A stretch of 64,000 bases of DNA from the NCBI RefSeq assembly GCF_029167625.1, contig NZ_CP119145.1, forward strand, positions 5,022,001 through 5,086,000, written 5' to 3'. This stretch comes from Streptomyces sp. AM 4-1-1. GTDB taxonomy: Bacteria > Actinomycetota > Actinomycetes > Streptomycetales > Streptomycetaceae. Positions 35,000 through 43,890 of this stretch are shown piece after piece. Both the position numbers and the translations under genes were made by a program. How positions within the stretch are numbered: position 1 is the stretch's first letter; each line of letters opens with the position of its first letter. The notes beneath the pieces were generated by a model. It was not told the origin of the DNA and made no database searches. It worked only from the letters and a program-made list of their open reading frames with translations.

Positions 35000-37183
35000 T
35001 CAGCCTTCGGACGACGTGGCCGTCGCCGCTCGGGCACGGCGGCGGCGCGGCTTCGCCGGGGCCTCCGCGTCGGCGGACGCGGCCTCGGTGACGGCCACCG
35101 CCTCGGCGACCACACCGGCCTCCGCCTTCGCGGTGGTGGTGCGGGCACGACGGCGGCGGGGCTTCTCCTCGCCCTCGGCGGGGATCTCGACGGCCTTGTC
35201 GGCCTTCACGCTCTTCGTGGCCTTCGCCGCCTTGGCCGTGGCCGCCCTCTCGGTCGCCTTCTCGGTGACCGGCTTGGCGGCGGTACGGGCGGCCGGACGG
35301 CGGCGCGGCCTGGTCTCCGGCTCGGGCTCGGCGGCGGGCGCGATCTGGAAGTCGACCTCGTCCTCGGCGGGCCTGACCACCCGGGCGCGGCGGCGCGGCT
35401 TGGTGACGGCCGGGACCGCGGACTCCTCGACGACGGACGCCGTCTGGAACCCCGCCTCGGTCGCCGTGGCGACGGCCTCGGCCGGCTTGGCGGCGGCCCG
35501 GGAACGACGACGGCGCGGCTTGGCCTCGGTGGCCTCGTCCGCCACCGCGGTCTCCACCGGCGCCGCGGTCCCGACGGCTGCCGGGACCTGCGCCACGGCG
35601 ACCGGAGCGGTGGTGACCGGCGTCTCGGCCACCGGCCTCTCGGCCGTTTCGGTGACGGTCCCCCCGGCGTCGGCGACGGCGTCGGACGCGCCGAGGCGGG
35701 TACGCCGACGGCGGCGCGGGGTACGCGGCTCCGCCGGCTCGGCGACCGCCTCAGCGGCGGGCGCGGGCACCGGGGCGGCCACGGAGGCGCCCTCTTCGGC
35801 GGCCGTGCCACCGCGGGTGCGACGGCGCTGGCGCGGCGTACGGACCGGACGCTCCTCACGGACCGGCGCGGGCGCGGCGGCGGACTTGCGGCCACGGCCG
35901 CCCGTCTCGCCGAGGTCCTCGACCTCTTCGGCACGCAGACCCGCACGGGTCCGCTCGGCACGCGGCAGGACGCCCTTGGTGCCCGCCGGGATGTCCAGCT
36001 CCTCGAAGAGGTGCGGCGACGTCGAGTACGTCTCGACCGGGTCCGGGTGCTTCAGGTCGAGCGCCTTGTTGATCAGCTGCCAGCGGGGGATGTCGTCCCA
36101 GTCGACCAGTGTGACCGCGATGCCCTTGGCGCCCGCGCGGCCGGTACGGCCGATGCGGTGGAGGTACGTCTTCTCGTCCTCGGGCGACTGGTAGTTGATG
36201 ACGTGGGTCACACCCTCGACATCGATCCCACGGGCCGCGACGTCGGTGCAGACGAGGACGTCGACCTTGCCGTTGCGGAACGCGCGCAGCGCCTGCTCGC
36301 GGGCACCCTGGCCGAGGTCGCCGTGGACCGCGCCGGAGGCGAAACCGCGGCGCTCCAGCTGCTCGGCGATGTCGGCCGCCGTCCGCTTCGTACGGCAGAA
36401 GACCATCGCGAGCCCGCGGCCGTTGGCCTGGAGGATGCGCGCGACCAGCTCGGGCTTGTCCATCGAGTGGGCGCGGAAGACGTGCTGCGAGGTGTTCGCG
36501 ACGGTCGCGCCCTCGTCGTCGGGCGAGGTGGCGCGGATGTGCGTGGGCTGCGACATGTAGCGGCGGGCGAGACCGATGACGGCGCCCGGCATGGTGGCCG
36601 AGAACAGCATCGTCTGGCGCTTCGGCGGAAGCATCTTCATGATCTTCTCGACGTCGGGCAGGAAGCCCAGGTCGAGCATCTCGTCGGCCTCGTCGAGGAC
36701 GAGCGAGCGCACGTGCGAGAGGTCGAGCTTGCGCTGACCGGCCAGGTCGAGCAGTCGGCCCGGGGTGCCGACGATCACGTCGACGCCCTTCTTCAGGGCC
36801 TCGACCTGCGGCTCGTAGGCCCGGCCGCCGTAGATCGCGAGCACGCGGACGTTACGGACCTTGCCCGCGGTGAGCAGGTCGTTGGTGACCTGCTGGCACA
36901 GCTCACGGGTGGGGACGACGACCAGCGCCTGAGGCGCCTCGGTCAGCTTGTCCGGGGTGGCCCGGCCGGCCTCGACGTCGGCGGGAACGGTCACGCGCTC
37001 AAGGAGCGGCAGGCCGAAACCGAGCGTCTTGCCGGTGCCGGTCTTGGCCTGGCCGATGACGTCGGAGCCGGAGAGCGCGACGGGGAGCGTGAGCTCCTGG
37101 ATGGGGAACGGGGACACGATGCCGACCGCCTCAAGGGCTTCGGCCGTCTCGGGAAGAATCCCAAGGTCTCGGAACGTAGTCAG
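35000..37183 (-). CDS. DEAD-box RNA helicase with Arg-rich tail (RhlE-like)
   Basis: 727 aa from a probable CTG start at 37183, preceded by GAAGAGG with a 7-nt spacer. The frame continues as LTTFRDLGILPETAEALEAV, supplying the aromatic residue upstream of the Q motif (PFPIQ). The only later candidate, GTG 37117, would truncate that motif. Motifs: AKTGTGKT, PTRELC, TPGR, VLDEADEML, SATMP, HRIGRTGRAG. The last 330 residues are disordered, with six KPRRRR-like patches, suited to RNA binding. About 409 bp separate it from the divergent gene, so a long leader is likely. It resembles mycobacterial RhlE by synteny. Confidence 0.88.
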   Translation of the reverse strand: MTTFRDLGILPETAEALEAVGIVSPFPIQELTLPVALSGSDVIGQAKTGTGKTLGFGLPLLERVTVPADVEAGRATPDKLTEAPQALVVVPTRELCQQVTNDLLTAGKVRNVRVLAIYGGRAYEPQVEALKKGVDVIVGTPGRLLDLAGQRKLDLSHVRSLVLDEADEMLDLGFLPDVEKIMKMLPPKRQTMLFSATMPGAVIGLARRYMSQPTHIRATSPDDEGATVANTSQHVFRAHSMDKPELVARILQANGRGLAMVFCRTKRTAADIAEQLERRGFASGAVHGDLGQGAREQALRAFRNGKVDVLVCTDVAARGIDVEGVTHVINYQSPEDEKTYLHRIGRTGRAGAKGIAVTLVDWDDIPRWQLINKALDLKHPDPVETYSTSPHLFEELDIPAGTKGVLPRAERTRAGLRAEEVEDLGETGGRGRKSAAAPAPVREERPVRTPRQRRRTRGGTAAEEGASVAAPVPAPAAEAVAEPAEPRTPRRRRRTRLGASDAVADAGGTVTETAERPVAETPVTTAPVAVAQVPAAVGTAAPVETAVADEATEAKPRRRRSRAAAKPAEAVATATEAGFQTASVVEESAVPAVTKPRRRARVVRPAEDEVDFQIAPAAEPEPETRPRRRPAARTAAKPVTEKATERAATAKAAKATKSVKADKAVEIPAEGEEKPRRRRARTTTAKAEAGVVAEAVAVTEAASADAEAPAKPRRRRARAATATSSEG

Positions 37184-37592
37184 GGTGCTGCCTCTTCTGT
37201 GAGACGCGGTGCGAGGCGAACGCTGGGGGTCGTACCGTGCCGGGGTTGGTCATCCGGCCGTGGATGGGCCGGGTGGCGCGGGACCACTGCCGTCGCTCGA
37301 GCGCTCGTGCCGCTGAGGGGGCCCCTCATCTGCGGTCGTACGGGAACGTACGCCCCGCGTGGAGGGCTGTCGGGTCGGAGCCGATCGGGCCACCGACCGG
37401 GCATCCTCATTCAATTTCGCGCACCGGACACAAGGAAAATGCTCAGTAAGCGCATTACCACTGTACCCCGGATTCGCGCATGTGTGTTGGGCGAATTCGT
37501 TGGAACGGTGTGACATCGGTTGCGTGCCGGGGCCGTGGACGGCCGCCCACCGCGGCCTTACCCCTGCCTCCGGGCGGGCTATTGTGCCGTTC
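37184..37592. other. Divergent spacer with likely long helicase leader
   Basis: 409 bp. AT-richer around 37405-37510. TACAGT on the minus strand (37465-37460) is a candidate helicase -10, giving a leader of about 270 nt. AATGC/GCATT arms flank 37440-37456. No ORF is convincing. Confidence 0.4.
37580..37585 (+). promoter_or_regulatory. -10 box for leaderless ferritin-like gene
   Basis: TATTGT, 7 nt before ATG 37593. Confidence 0.55.
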
Positions 37593-38339
37593 ATGGAGAC
37601 GCCTGACAACGCCACTGCCACAACCGCCGAAGCACCCGCGCGCACCGGAATCGCCGCCCAGGACTGGGCCACCGCCTCGGCGGAACCGCAGTACCGCGCG
37701 GCGGTCGTGGACCTGCTGGGAGCTCTCGCCTACGGCGAACTGGCGGCCTTCGAACGGCTCGCGGAGGACGCCAAACTGGCACCGACCCTGGCCGACAAGG
37801 CGGCCCTGGCGAAGATGGCGTCCGCCGAATTCCAGCACTTCGAGAAGTTGACGGACCAGCTCACCGCCATCGGTGAGGAGCCGACGGCCGCGATGGAACC
37901 GTTCGCCAAGGCGCTCGACGACTTCCACCGCCAGACCGCCCCGTCCGACTGGCTGGAGGGCCTGGTCAAGGCGTACGTCGGCGACTCGATCGCCAGTGAC
38001 TTCTACCGCGAGGTCGCGGCCCGGCTGGACACCGACACCCGTTCGCTGGTCCTCGCGGTGCTCGACGACACCGGGCACGGGAACTTCGCCGTGGAGAAGG
38101 TACGCGCCGCGATCGACGCCGACCCCCGGCTCGGCGGCCGGCTCGCGCTGTGGGCCCGGCGTCTCATGGGCGAGGCGCTGTCCCAGGCCCAGCGCGTGGT
38201 CGCGGACCGCGACGCGCTCTCCACGATGCTGGTCGGCGGGGTCGCCGACGGCTTCGACCTGGCCGAGGTGGGCCGGATGTTCTCACGGATCACCGAGGCG
38301 CACACCAAGCGGATGGCCGCGCTCGGACTGGCCGCCTGA
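37593..38339 (+). CDS. Ferritin-like (MiaE-type fold) protein
   Basis: 248 aa, helical. A four-helix ferritin-like core with ALAYGELAAFERLAEDA, SAEFQHFEKL (E-x-x-H type diiron ligands) and GDSIASDFYREVAARL. Actinobacterial homologues lie next to the RhlE-like helicase, DUF3107 and TetR genes (Rv3210c in M. tuberculosis). Enzymatic activity is unproven. ATG 37593 is probably leaderless. Confidence 0.82.
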   Translation: METPDNATATTAEAPARTGIAAQDWATASAEPQYRAAVVDLLGALAYGELAAFERLAEDAKLAPTLADKAALAKMASAEFQHFEKLTDQLTAIGEEPTAAMEPFAKALDDFHRQTAPSDWLEGLVKAYVGDSIASDFYREVAARLDTDTRSLVLAVLDDTGHGNFAVEKVRAAIDADPRLGGRLALWARRLMGEALSQAQRVVADRDALSTMLVGGVADGFDLAEVGRMFSRITEAHTKRMAALGLAA

Positions 38340-38398
38340 CCCGACGGAGAGACCTGCCGCCCGTCCCGGACGGAGAGCGGCGCCGGAGGGCCCGGCCC

Positions 38399-38668
38399 TC
38401 AGGCCGCCGCCGACCGGACCGGGCGGCGGCCACGCGGACGGACCAGCAGCGACAGCGTCACCGCCCCGACCAGCGCGGCACCCACCAGGTTCGCCGGGAC
38501 ATGACCGGGGCCCAGCACCGAGTGCATCAGGAACAGACCGAACAACGCACCCAGCGGCCCGGTCGCGAAGACCGTACGGCGGGTCGGCAGGCGGTTCGGG
38601 AGCGAGCGGAGCGACGCCCAGGAAAGGGCGAGTCCGAGCACGACGGAACCAAGAGCTTCCCAGATCAC
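38399..38668 (-). CDS. Small membrane protein
   Basis: 89 aa with two or three hydrophobic segments (VVLGLALSWASLRSL, ATGPLGALFGLFLMHSVLG, LVGAALVGAVTLSLLV) and an Arg-rich end. GTG 38668 has GAGGTGA upstream with a 7-nt spacer. Function unknown. Confidence 0.7.
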   Translation of the reverse strand: MIWEALGSVVLGLALSWASLRSLPNRLPTRRTVFATGPLGALFGLFLMHSVLGPGHVPANLVGAALVGAVTLSLLVRPRGRRPVRSAAA

Positions 38669-38985
38669 AGGCGATCACCTCGCGAAGTTGCGCGGCGGGC
38701 AAAAGGTCGTAGGTCGTACTACCCGAAGGTCGCGTACGACAACCCTGCGTACCGGCATTCCCCCCTGGAGAACCAGCGGCGGGCCGGCACCGGACCAGCG
38801 GGCACTCCGCCGGACGGGCGTGCGGGTGGGGGCGGGGGCGGAGGGGCACGGAAGGAAACCGGCTCGGGAAACGCGGCGGGCGCGGGGGCGCGGCGCACAC
38901 GAAGAAGCGGCCCGGCGGGAAACACCCACGGGACCGCTTCTCGCCGGCTTCGCCGCACACCCCGGGTGGCACCGCCACCCGGTTG
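38669..38985. other. Spacer between small membrane protein and DUF3107 genes
   Basis: 317 bp; apparent ORFs here lack coding character. It includes the probable DUF3107 terminator at 38904-38940. Confidence 0.5.
38904..38940 (-). terminator. Hairpin after DUF3107
   Basis: GAAGCGG-CCCG pairs with CGGGACCGCTTC with one bulged base and a loop of about 14 nt. Confidence 0.6.
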
Positions 38986-39213
38986 TTACAGCGCGCCGAA
39001 CCCCACGCGCCGCGTGCTGGGCTCACCGATCTCCACGTATGCGACCCGGTCGGCCGGCACGAGGACCTTGCGGCCCTTGTCGTCCGTGAGACTGAGCAGC
39101 TGCGCCTTACCGGTGAGCGCTTCGGCGACCGCGCTCTCGACCTCATCGGCGGAAAGTCCGCTCTCAAGAACGATCTCCCGGGGTGCGTGCTGCACGCCGA
39201 TCTTGACCTCCAC
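38986..39213 (-). CDS. DUF3107 small protein
   Basis: 75 aa: VEVKIGVQHAPREIVLESGL at the start, GRKVLVPADRVAYVEIGEP, and the invariant C-terminus VGFGAL. A conserved actinobacterial family (Rv3208A); function unknown. GTG 39213 with GGAGGGA upstream. Confidence 0.92.
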   Translation of the reverse strand: MEVKIGVQHAPREIVLESGLSADEVESAVAEALTGKAQLLSLTDDKGRKVLVPADRVAYVEIGEPSTRRVGFGAL

Positions 39214-39369
39214 GGCTATGTCCCTCCGACGGTCAGTTCCCTGCGCGGTGAACCGCGCCGTACGCACCACACATTAGCCCGGTGCGGGGATCGATCACGG
39301 GCGGACCGGCAACGCCCGCAGCGAACACGGACCGGGGACGCGGACACCGGCTACCGGCGCGCGCCGCGC

Positions 39370-40011
39370 TCAGTGCTGTTCGGGGCCGTTCAGCGGGAAG
39401 CCCGCGATGCCCCGCCAGGCCAGCGAGGTCAGCAGCTGCACGGCCGTGTCGCGCGGGATGCTGGAACCGCTGGACAGCCAGTAACGGGCGACCACCTGGG
39501 AGACACCGCCCAGCGCGACCGCCAGCAGCATGGACTCGTCCTTGGACAGCCCGGTGTCGCCCGCGATGACGTCGGAAATGGCCTCCGCGCACTGGAGCGA
39601 GACCCGCTCGACCCGCTCGCGCACCGCGGGCTCGTTGGTCAGGTCGGACTCGAAGACCAGACGGAAGGCGCCGCCCTCGTCCTCCACGTACGCGAAATAG
39701 GCGTCCATCGTCGCCTCGACGCGCAGCTTGTTGTCCGTCGTCGAGGCGAGTGCCGTGCGGACCGCCTGGAGCAGCGACTCGCAGTGCTGGTCCAGCAGCG
39801 CCAGATAGAGCTCCAGCTTTCCCGGGAAGTGCTGGTACAGCACCGGCTTGCTGACACCGGCCCGCTCCGCGATGTCGTCCATCGCGGCGGAGTGGTAGCC
39901 CTGCGCGACGAAGACCTCCTGCGCAGCGCCCAGCAGCTGGTTGCGACGGGCGCGGCGGGGCAGCCGGGTGCCCCGCGGGCGCGCCGCCTCTGTCTGCTCG
40001 ATGGCTGTCAC
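39370..40011 (-). CDS. TetR/AcrR-family regulator
   Basis: 213 aa. The HTH is AMDDIAERAGVSKPVLYQHF following LLGAAQEVFVAQGYHSA. The ligand domain includes FRLVFESDLTNEPAVRERVE. Orthologue of the TetR gene next to DUF3107 in mycobacteria (Rv3208). GTG 40011 with GGGAGG 4 nt upstream. The upstream region has AGTAC repeats (about 40055-40080) that could be its own operator. Target unknown. Confidence 0.88.
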   Translation of the reverse strand: MTAIEQTEAARPRGTRLPRRARRNQLLGAAQEVFVAQGYHSAAMDDIAERAGVSKPVLYQHFPGKLELYLALLDQHCESLLQAVRTALASTTDNKLRVEATMDAYFAYVEDEGGAFRLVFESDLTNEPAVRERVERVSLQCAEAISDVIAGDTGLSKDESMLLAVALGGVSQVVARYWLSSGSSIPRDTAVQLLTSLAWRGIAGFPLNGPEQH

Positions 40012-40178
40012 GCCGCCTCCCAAGTTCGTGATCAAGCACAGCTGTTCGGTACACGCTGCGCCGTACTGCCATCGTACTTTTCGGTAACCCGGGTGCGCGC
40101 GGCGCGGACGCAGAATTTCACGTACCGGACGGCAGCGACAGCCACGGACCCCCATGAGGGGCCGCGAACCGGCGCATA

Positions 40179-40394
40179 TCAGCGGTATTCGTCCTCGTCC
40201 TGGGGCACCGCGCGCGACTGTTCCGCCACATCCGCCTCGTTCGCCTCGGCCGGTTCGGTCCCGGACTGCGGGTCGTCGCTCTCCGGCCGCACCTCGGTGT
40301 CCTGTTCCGCGGCGTCGGCCTCGGGTGTCTCCTGGTCCCGCTCGTCCGGCTGGATGTCCTCGAAGGTCTCCGGATCGCTGGGGTCGACCGTCAT
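40179..40394 (-). CDS. Small acidic disordered protein
   Basis: 71 aa, more than a third Asp/Glu: begins MTVDPSDPETFEDIQPDERD and ends AEQSRAVPQDEDEYR. No hydrophobic core. ATG 40394 has GAGAGGGAG upstream, supporting translation. Function unknown. Confidence 0.65.
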   Translation of the reverse strand: MTVDPSDPETFEDIQPDERDQETPEADAAEQDTEVRPESDDPQSGTEPAEANEADVAEQSRAVPQDEDEYR

Positions 40395-40615
40395 GGTGGC
40401 TCCCTCTCTCTTCTGCCTCGGGTGTGCCGTCTGCTTCGAGTGTGCGTCGGGGCGCCGCGATGTGTGGCCGTACACGGGGGACGCGTACGCGGGTGCACTC
40501 CGGGACGGACTTGCTCCGGGCCTGTTCCGGGCCCGGTTCGAGCCTAGGAGGTACCCCGTGAAGCCGCGATGCGATCTGTGACGGCGAACACACGAGCCGG
40601 GGTGTGATCCTCTCG

Positions 40616-40621
40616 TAACAT
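40616..40621 (+). promoter_or_regulatory. -10 box for leaderless hydrolase gene
   Basis: TAACAT, 6 nt before ATG 40628. Confidence 0.5.
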
Positions 40622-40627
40622 TGCGGC

Positions 40628-41593
40628 ATGTCCTCGACCGATCTGCCGGGCGTACAAGCCGTCGCCGCCGCTTCGGCCCCCACGGTGAGTCCTGTCGGAG
40701 CGGGCGAGGCGGAGAGCTTTCGCACCGTCACGCTCCCCGGGGCGACACTGGTGGTCCGTGCCCCCCGTGCGGACAGCACCGGACTGCCGCCCGCCCTCTG
40801 TCTGCACGGTCTCGGCGGCTCCTCGCAGAACTGGTCGGCCCTGATGCCGCTGCTGGACGACGTGGTGCGCGTCGAAGCGCTCGACCTGCCGGGTTTCGGC
40901 CACTCGCCGCCACCGGACGACGGTAACTACTCGATCGCCGGACAGGCCCGCACGGTGGTCAGGTTCCTCGACGCCGAGCGGCGCGGGCCGGTCCATCTCA
41001 TCGGCAACTCGCTCGGTGGCGCGATCGCCACCAGGGTCGCCGCCGCCCGTCCTGACCTGGTGCGCACGCTCACCCTGATCTCGCCCGCGCTGCCCGAGAT
41101 CCGGGTGCAGCGGCCCGCACTGCCCACCGGACTGCTCGCCCTGCCGGGGGTCGCTTCCCTGTTCGCCCGGATGACCGAAAACTGGACAGCGGAGGATCGC
41201 ACGCGCGGTGTCATGGCGCTCTGTTACGGAGATCCGGGCCGGGTGGCCGAGGAGGGCTTCCGTGACGCGGTGGCCGAAATGGAGCGGCGGCTGGAACTGC
41301 CGTACTTCTGGGATGTGATGACCCGCTCGGCACGTGGCATTGTCGATGCGTACACACTGGGTGGGCAGCACGGGCTGTGGCGACAGGCCGAGCGGGTGCT
41401 CGCCCCGACCCAACTCGTGTACGGCGGACGGGACCAGCTCGTCTCGTACCGGATGGCACGCAGGGCGTCCGCGGCCTTCCGCGACGCGCGACTGCTGACG
41501 CTGCCCGACGCCGGGCACGTGGCGATGATGGAGTACCCGGAAGCGGTCGCGCAGGCGTTCCGGGAACTGCTGGACGAATGCGGCGGGAGCTGA
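40628..41593 (+). CDS. Alpha/beta-fold hydrolase
   Basis: 321 aa. LCLHGLGGSSQNW (oxyanion loop), GNSLGG nucleophile elbow, VYGGRDQLVS (Asp) and DAGHVAMME (His). The architecture resembles C-C hydrolases and esterases such as MhpC-like enzymes; substrate unknown. ATG 40628 is probably leaderless. Its stop lies 8 nt before the DUF3152 start. Confidence 0.88.
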   Translation: MSSTDLPGVQAVAAASAPTVSPVGAGEAESFRTVTLPGATLVVRAPRADSTGLPPALCLHGLGGSSQNWSALMPLLDDVVRVEALDLPGFGHSPPPDDGNYSIAGQARTVVRFLDAERRGPVHLIGNSLGGAIATRVAAARPDLVRTLTLISPALPEIRVQRPALPTGLLALPGVASLFARMTENWTAEDRTRGVMALCYGDPGRVAEEGFRDAVAEMERRLELPYFWDVMTRSARGIVDAYTLGGQHGLWRQAERVLAPTQLVYGGRDQLVSYRMARRASAAFRDARLLTLPDAGHVAMMEYPEAVAQAFRELLDECGGS

Positions 41594-41601
41594 TCCGGGG
41601 C

Positions 41602-43173
41602 GTGGGACGACACAGCCGAAAAGGCGCCGGGACCAAGGGCCCCGAGGGAGAGGCGGCCACCGCGACAGCGGGCGCCGAACGCGGGGCGGCCCGGCCGGAG
41701 TCCGGCGTCGGTCGACGCGGACGAGCGGCCGAAGGGGCGACCGACGGGGGCGGAGACACGCCGTTCAGCGGTGCGCCCGAGGTACGCGGCGGGCACCCCG
41801 AACAGCGCGAACCGGGCGGCGGCTGGGGGGCCGGACCGGCCGCCCCGCCTCAGGACGGACAGGCGCGGGCGGGGGCCGGGACACCGTCGGCCGGTCCTCG
41901 GCTGCCCGAACAGCGGGACGGCGGCCGGGGGGCGGCCGAGCGGCGGACCGGGGACCGAGCGGACGAGCGGCAGACCCGTGACCGGGGGACGGACGAGCGG
42001 CGGACCGCCGGTCCGCGGACCGGTCGTCAGCGGACGCCCGGTCAGGACGCGGGGGCCGGCCGGGTGCCGGTGCCCGGTCAGGGCTCGGTGCCCGGACAGG
42101 GTGTGGGGCACGGTCAGGAAACCGCTTCCGGGCGGGAACCGAAGGACCCGGCGGCGAAAGTCCGCCAGCCCGGCGCCGGTGCGCTGATACCCGGCCCCCG
42201 GCGTGAGTTCGTCGAGGCGTTCGGCACGGAGCCCGCCGACCGGACCGAAGCGGCCGGGGAGCCCTCCTCCGGGGACGCCGGGCGGCCGCCCGGCGCCGGA
42301 CAACCCCCGGGGGCGGCCCGCCGGCCGCCCGGCGAGCGCCCCGGGGCCGCCGCCAAGGGGGCCGGCAAGGGGACGCTGGGGCGCACGTTCACGGGGATCG
42401 CCGCTGCCGCCGTCACGACCGTTCTCGCGGTCGTCGTGGCCGGTCAGGTCGCCCATGACGCGAACGGGCGGTCCGTCACGACGGCGGCGGGCGTCGACCG
42501 GGACGACGCCGATCCGGCCTCCCGGTCGGCCCGGCACACCCCGGACACCAAGCCTGCGGAGGCCAAGCCGCTCTCGTACGAGGAGAAGATGGCCACGCCC
42601 TATCCGCTGGACCCGAAGCTCAAGGGGCCGGGCGCGTTCGAGGTGGTTCCGGGAGCGGCGAGGGCACCCGGCAAGGGGCGTAAGTACCGCTATCGGATCG
42701 ATGCCGAGAAGGGGCTCGGTCTCGATGTCGGCCTTTTCGCCGAGGCGGTCCAGAAAACCCTGAACGACAACCGTAGTTGGGCGCACAACGGAGCCAAGAC
42801 CTTCGAACGGATCTCCTCGGGCGAACCCGATTTCGTGATTACTCTGGCGAGCCCCGGAACCACCGGGGAGTGGTGCGAGAAATCGGGTCTGGACACCACT
42901 GTGGACAATGTCTCGTGCGATTCCGCGGCGACCGCCCGGGTGATGATCAACGCCTATCGCTGGGCGCAGGGATCGGCCACGTTCGGCCCGGAGAAGCTGC
43001 TGGCCTACCGGCAGATGCTGATCAACCACGAGGTCGGTCACCGGCTGGGGCACAACCACCAGAGCTGCGGTACGGCGGGGCAGCCGGCGCCCGTGATGCA
43101 GCAGCAGACCAAGTCCCTGGACATCGACGGCATCAAGTGCCTGCCCAACCCCTGGGTGTACCCGGGGAGTTGA
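41602..43173 (+). CDS. DUF3152 membrane-anchored metzincin-like protease
   Basis: 523 aa from GTG 41602 (VGRHSRKG, the usual family start; ATG 41578 is in frame). A disordered basic/Gly-rich N-terminus of about 250 residues, one membrane helix (FTGIAAAAVTTVLAVVVAGQ), and an extracytoplasmic DUF3152 domain with HEVGHRLGHNH at 476-486, a complete HExxHxxGxxH zinc motif. Likely a wall-side zinc peptidase. Conserved upstream of moeZ (Rv3207c). The N-terminal tail is unusually long and contains RTGDRADERQTRDRGTDERR. Confidence 0.85.
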   Translation: MGRHSRKGAGTKGPEGEAATATAGAERGAARPESGVGRRGRAAEGATDGGGDTPFSGAPEVRGGHPEQREPGGGWGAGPAAPPQDGQARAGAGTPSAGPRLPEQRDGGRGAAERRTGDRADERQTRDRGTDERRTAGPRTGRQRTPGQDAGAGRVPVPGQGSVPGQGVGHGQETASGREPKDPAAKVRQPGAGALIPGPRREFVEAFGTEPADRTEAAGEPSSGDAGRPPGAGQPPGAARRPPGERPGAAAKGAGKGTLGRTFTGIAAAAVTTVLAVVVAGQVAHDANGRSVTTAAGVDRDDADPASRSARHTPDTKPAEAKPLSYEEKMATPYPLDPKLKGPGAFEVVPGAARAPGKGRKYRYRIDAEKGLGLDVGLFAEAVQKTLNDNRSWAHNGAKTFERISSGEPDFVITLASPGTTGEWCEKSGLDTTVDNVSCDSAATARVMINAYRWAQGSATFGPEKLLAYRQMLINHEVGHRLGHNHQSCGTAGQPAPVMQQQTKSLDIDGIKCLPNPWVYPGS

Positions 43174-43830
43174 GGGCGGGCCGTCGACGGCGGGCCGGTG
43201 CTCTGACGCGCCGTCGGCCTGCCGTCGACGCGTCAGCGGCGGGTGACCGACCGTGATCGCCGGTCCCCTTGGCGCAGCCAAACGCCGCTGAGGCGGGAAA
43301 GTTACGCCGGTTCACCCCTTTCGGTGGTGCGACGGACAACCGTCCGTCGCACCACCGTCGTATGCGCTTACGGTCGTCCCGCCGCGAGTCGCCGTACCGA
43401 CGGTGGCCGTCCACAAGGGAGATCGGGGGTGTGCTCGTGCGGAACGGACTCCTCACTCATGGTGGTCGTCCGTACGCGACCGGTGAGACCGGGTGCCGGT
43501 GCGACCGGCCGGTGCGCGGGCTGTCGCGGCGCGAGTCCGGCCCGGAGCGGTCCGGGCCGTGCCGTACCGGCTCGCACCGCCGCCCCGCCCGGCCTCCTGG
43601 CCAAACGCTTCTCCGGAGTGCCACTGCCGCCGCCGGCGTCACCACGGGCCGTACCCGCGCCCGGCGCCGACGGGAGCGGTGCGACGCCGGCCGGACCGAG
43701 CCGCGCGCGGTCCACGCCGCCCTTCCCCCGAGCCGGGCATCCGCCCGGCCCACCCTCTGACCATGACGCCCCGCGGAGCCGACGCCGTGGGCCCGACCCA
43801 TCACACCCGACACCCAAGGAGACACCGGAC
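43174..43830. other. 657-bp spacer without a convincing gene
   Basis: Open frames here lack the usual third-position GC pattern and protein-like composition. One strong hairpin at 43322-43357. The size is unusual for this dense window. Confidence 0.5.
43322..43357. terminator. 16-bp perfect hairpin
   Basis: Arms 43322-43337 and 43342-43357 are exact reverse complements with loop AACC, 148 bp after the DUF3152 stop. Confidence 0.8.
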
Positions 43831-43890
43831 ATGACCCCCCAATCCCCAGTACCGGCAGCCCGCCGTCGGCACTCAGGGGGCGCGCGATGA
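43831..43890 (+). CDS. Possible 19-aa coupled leader peptide
   Basis: Reads MTPQSPVPAARRRHSGGAR then TGA. AAGGAGA sits 9 nt before the ATG, and the stop overlaps the next start as ATGA. It is either a translated leader that couples the epimerase or a remnant N-terminus of a lost gene. Confidence 0.4.
   Translation: MTPQSPVPAARRRHSGGAR

Noticed and set aside
43243..43830. Open frames in the gap before the epimerase
   Set aside because: Arg/Pro/Thr-rich, no start signal, no domain; only the last 19 codons have a plausible ribosome-binding site.
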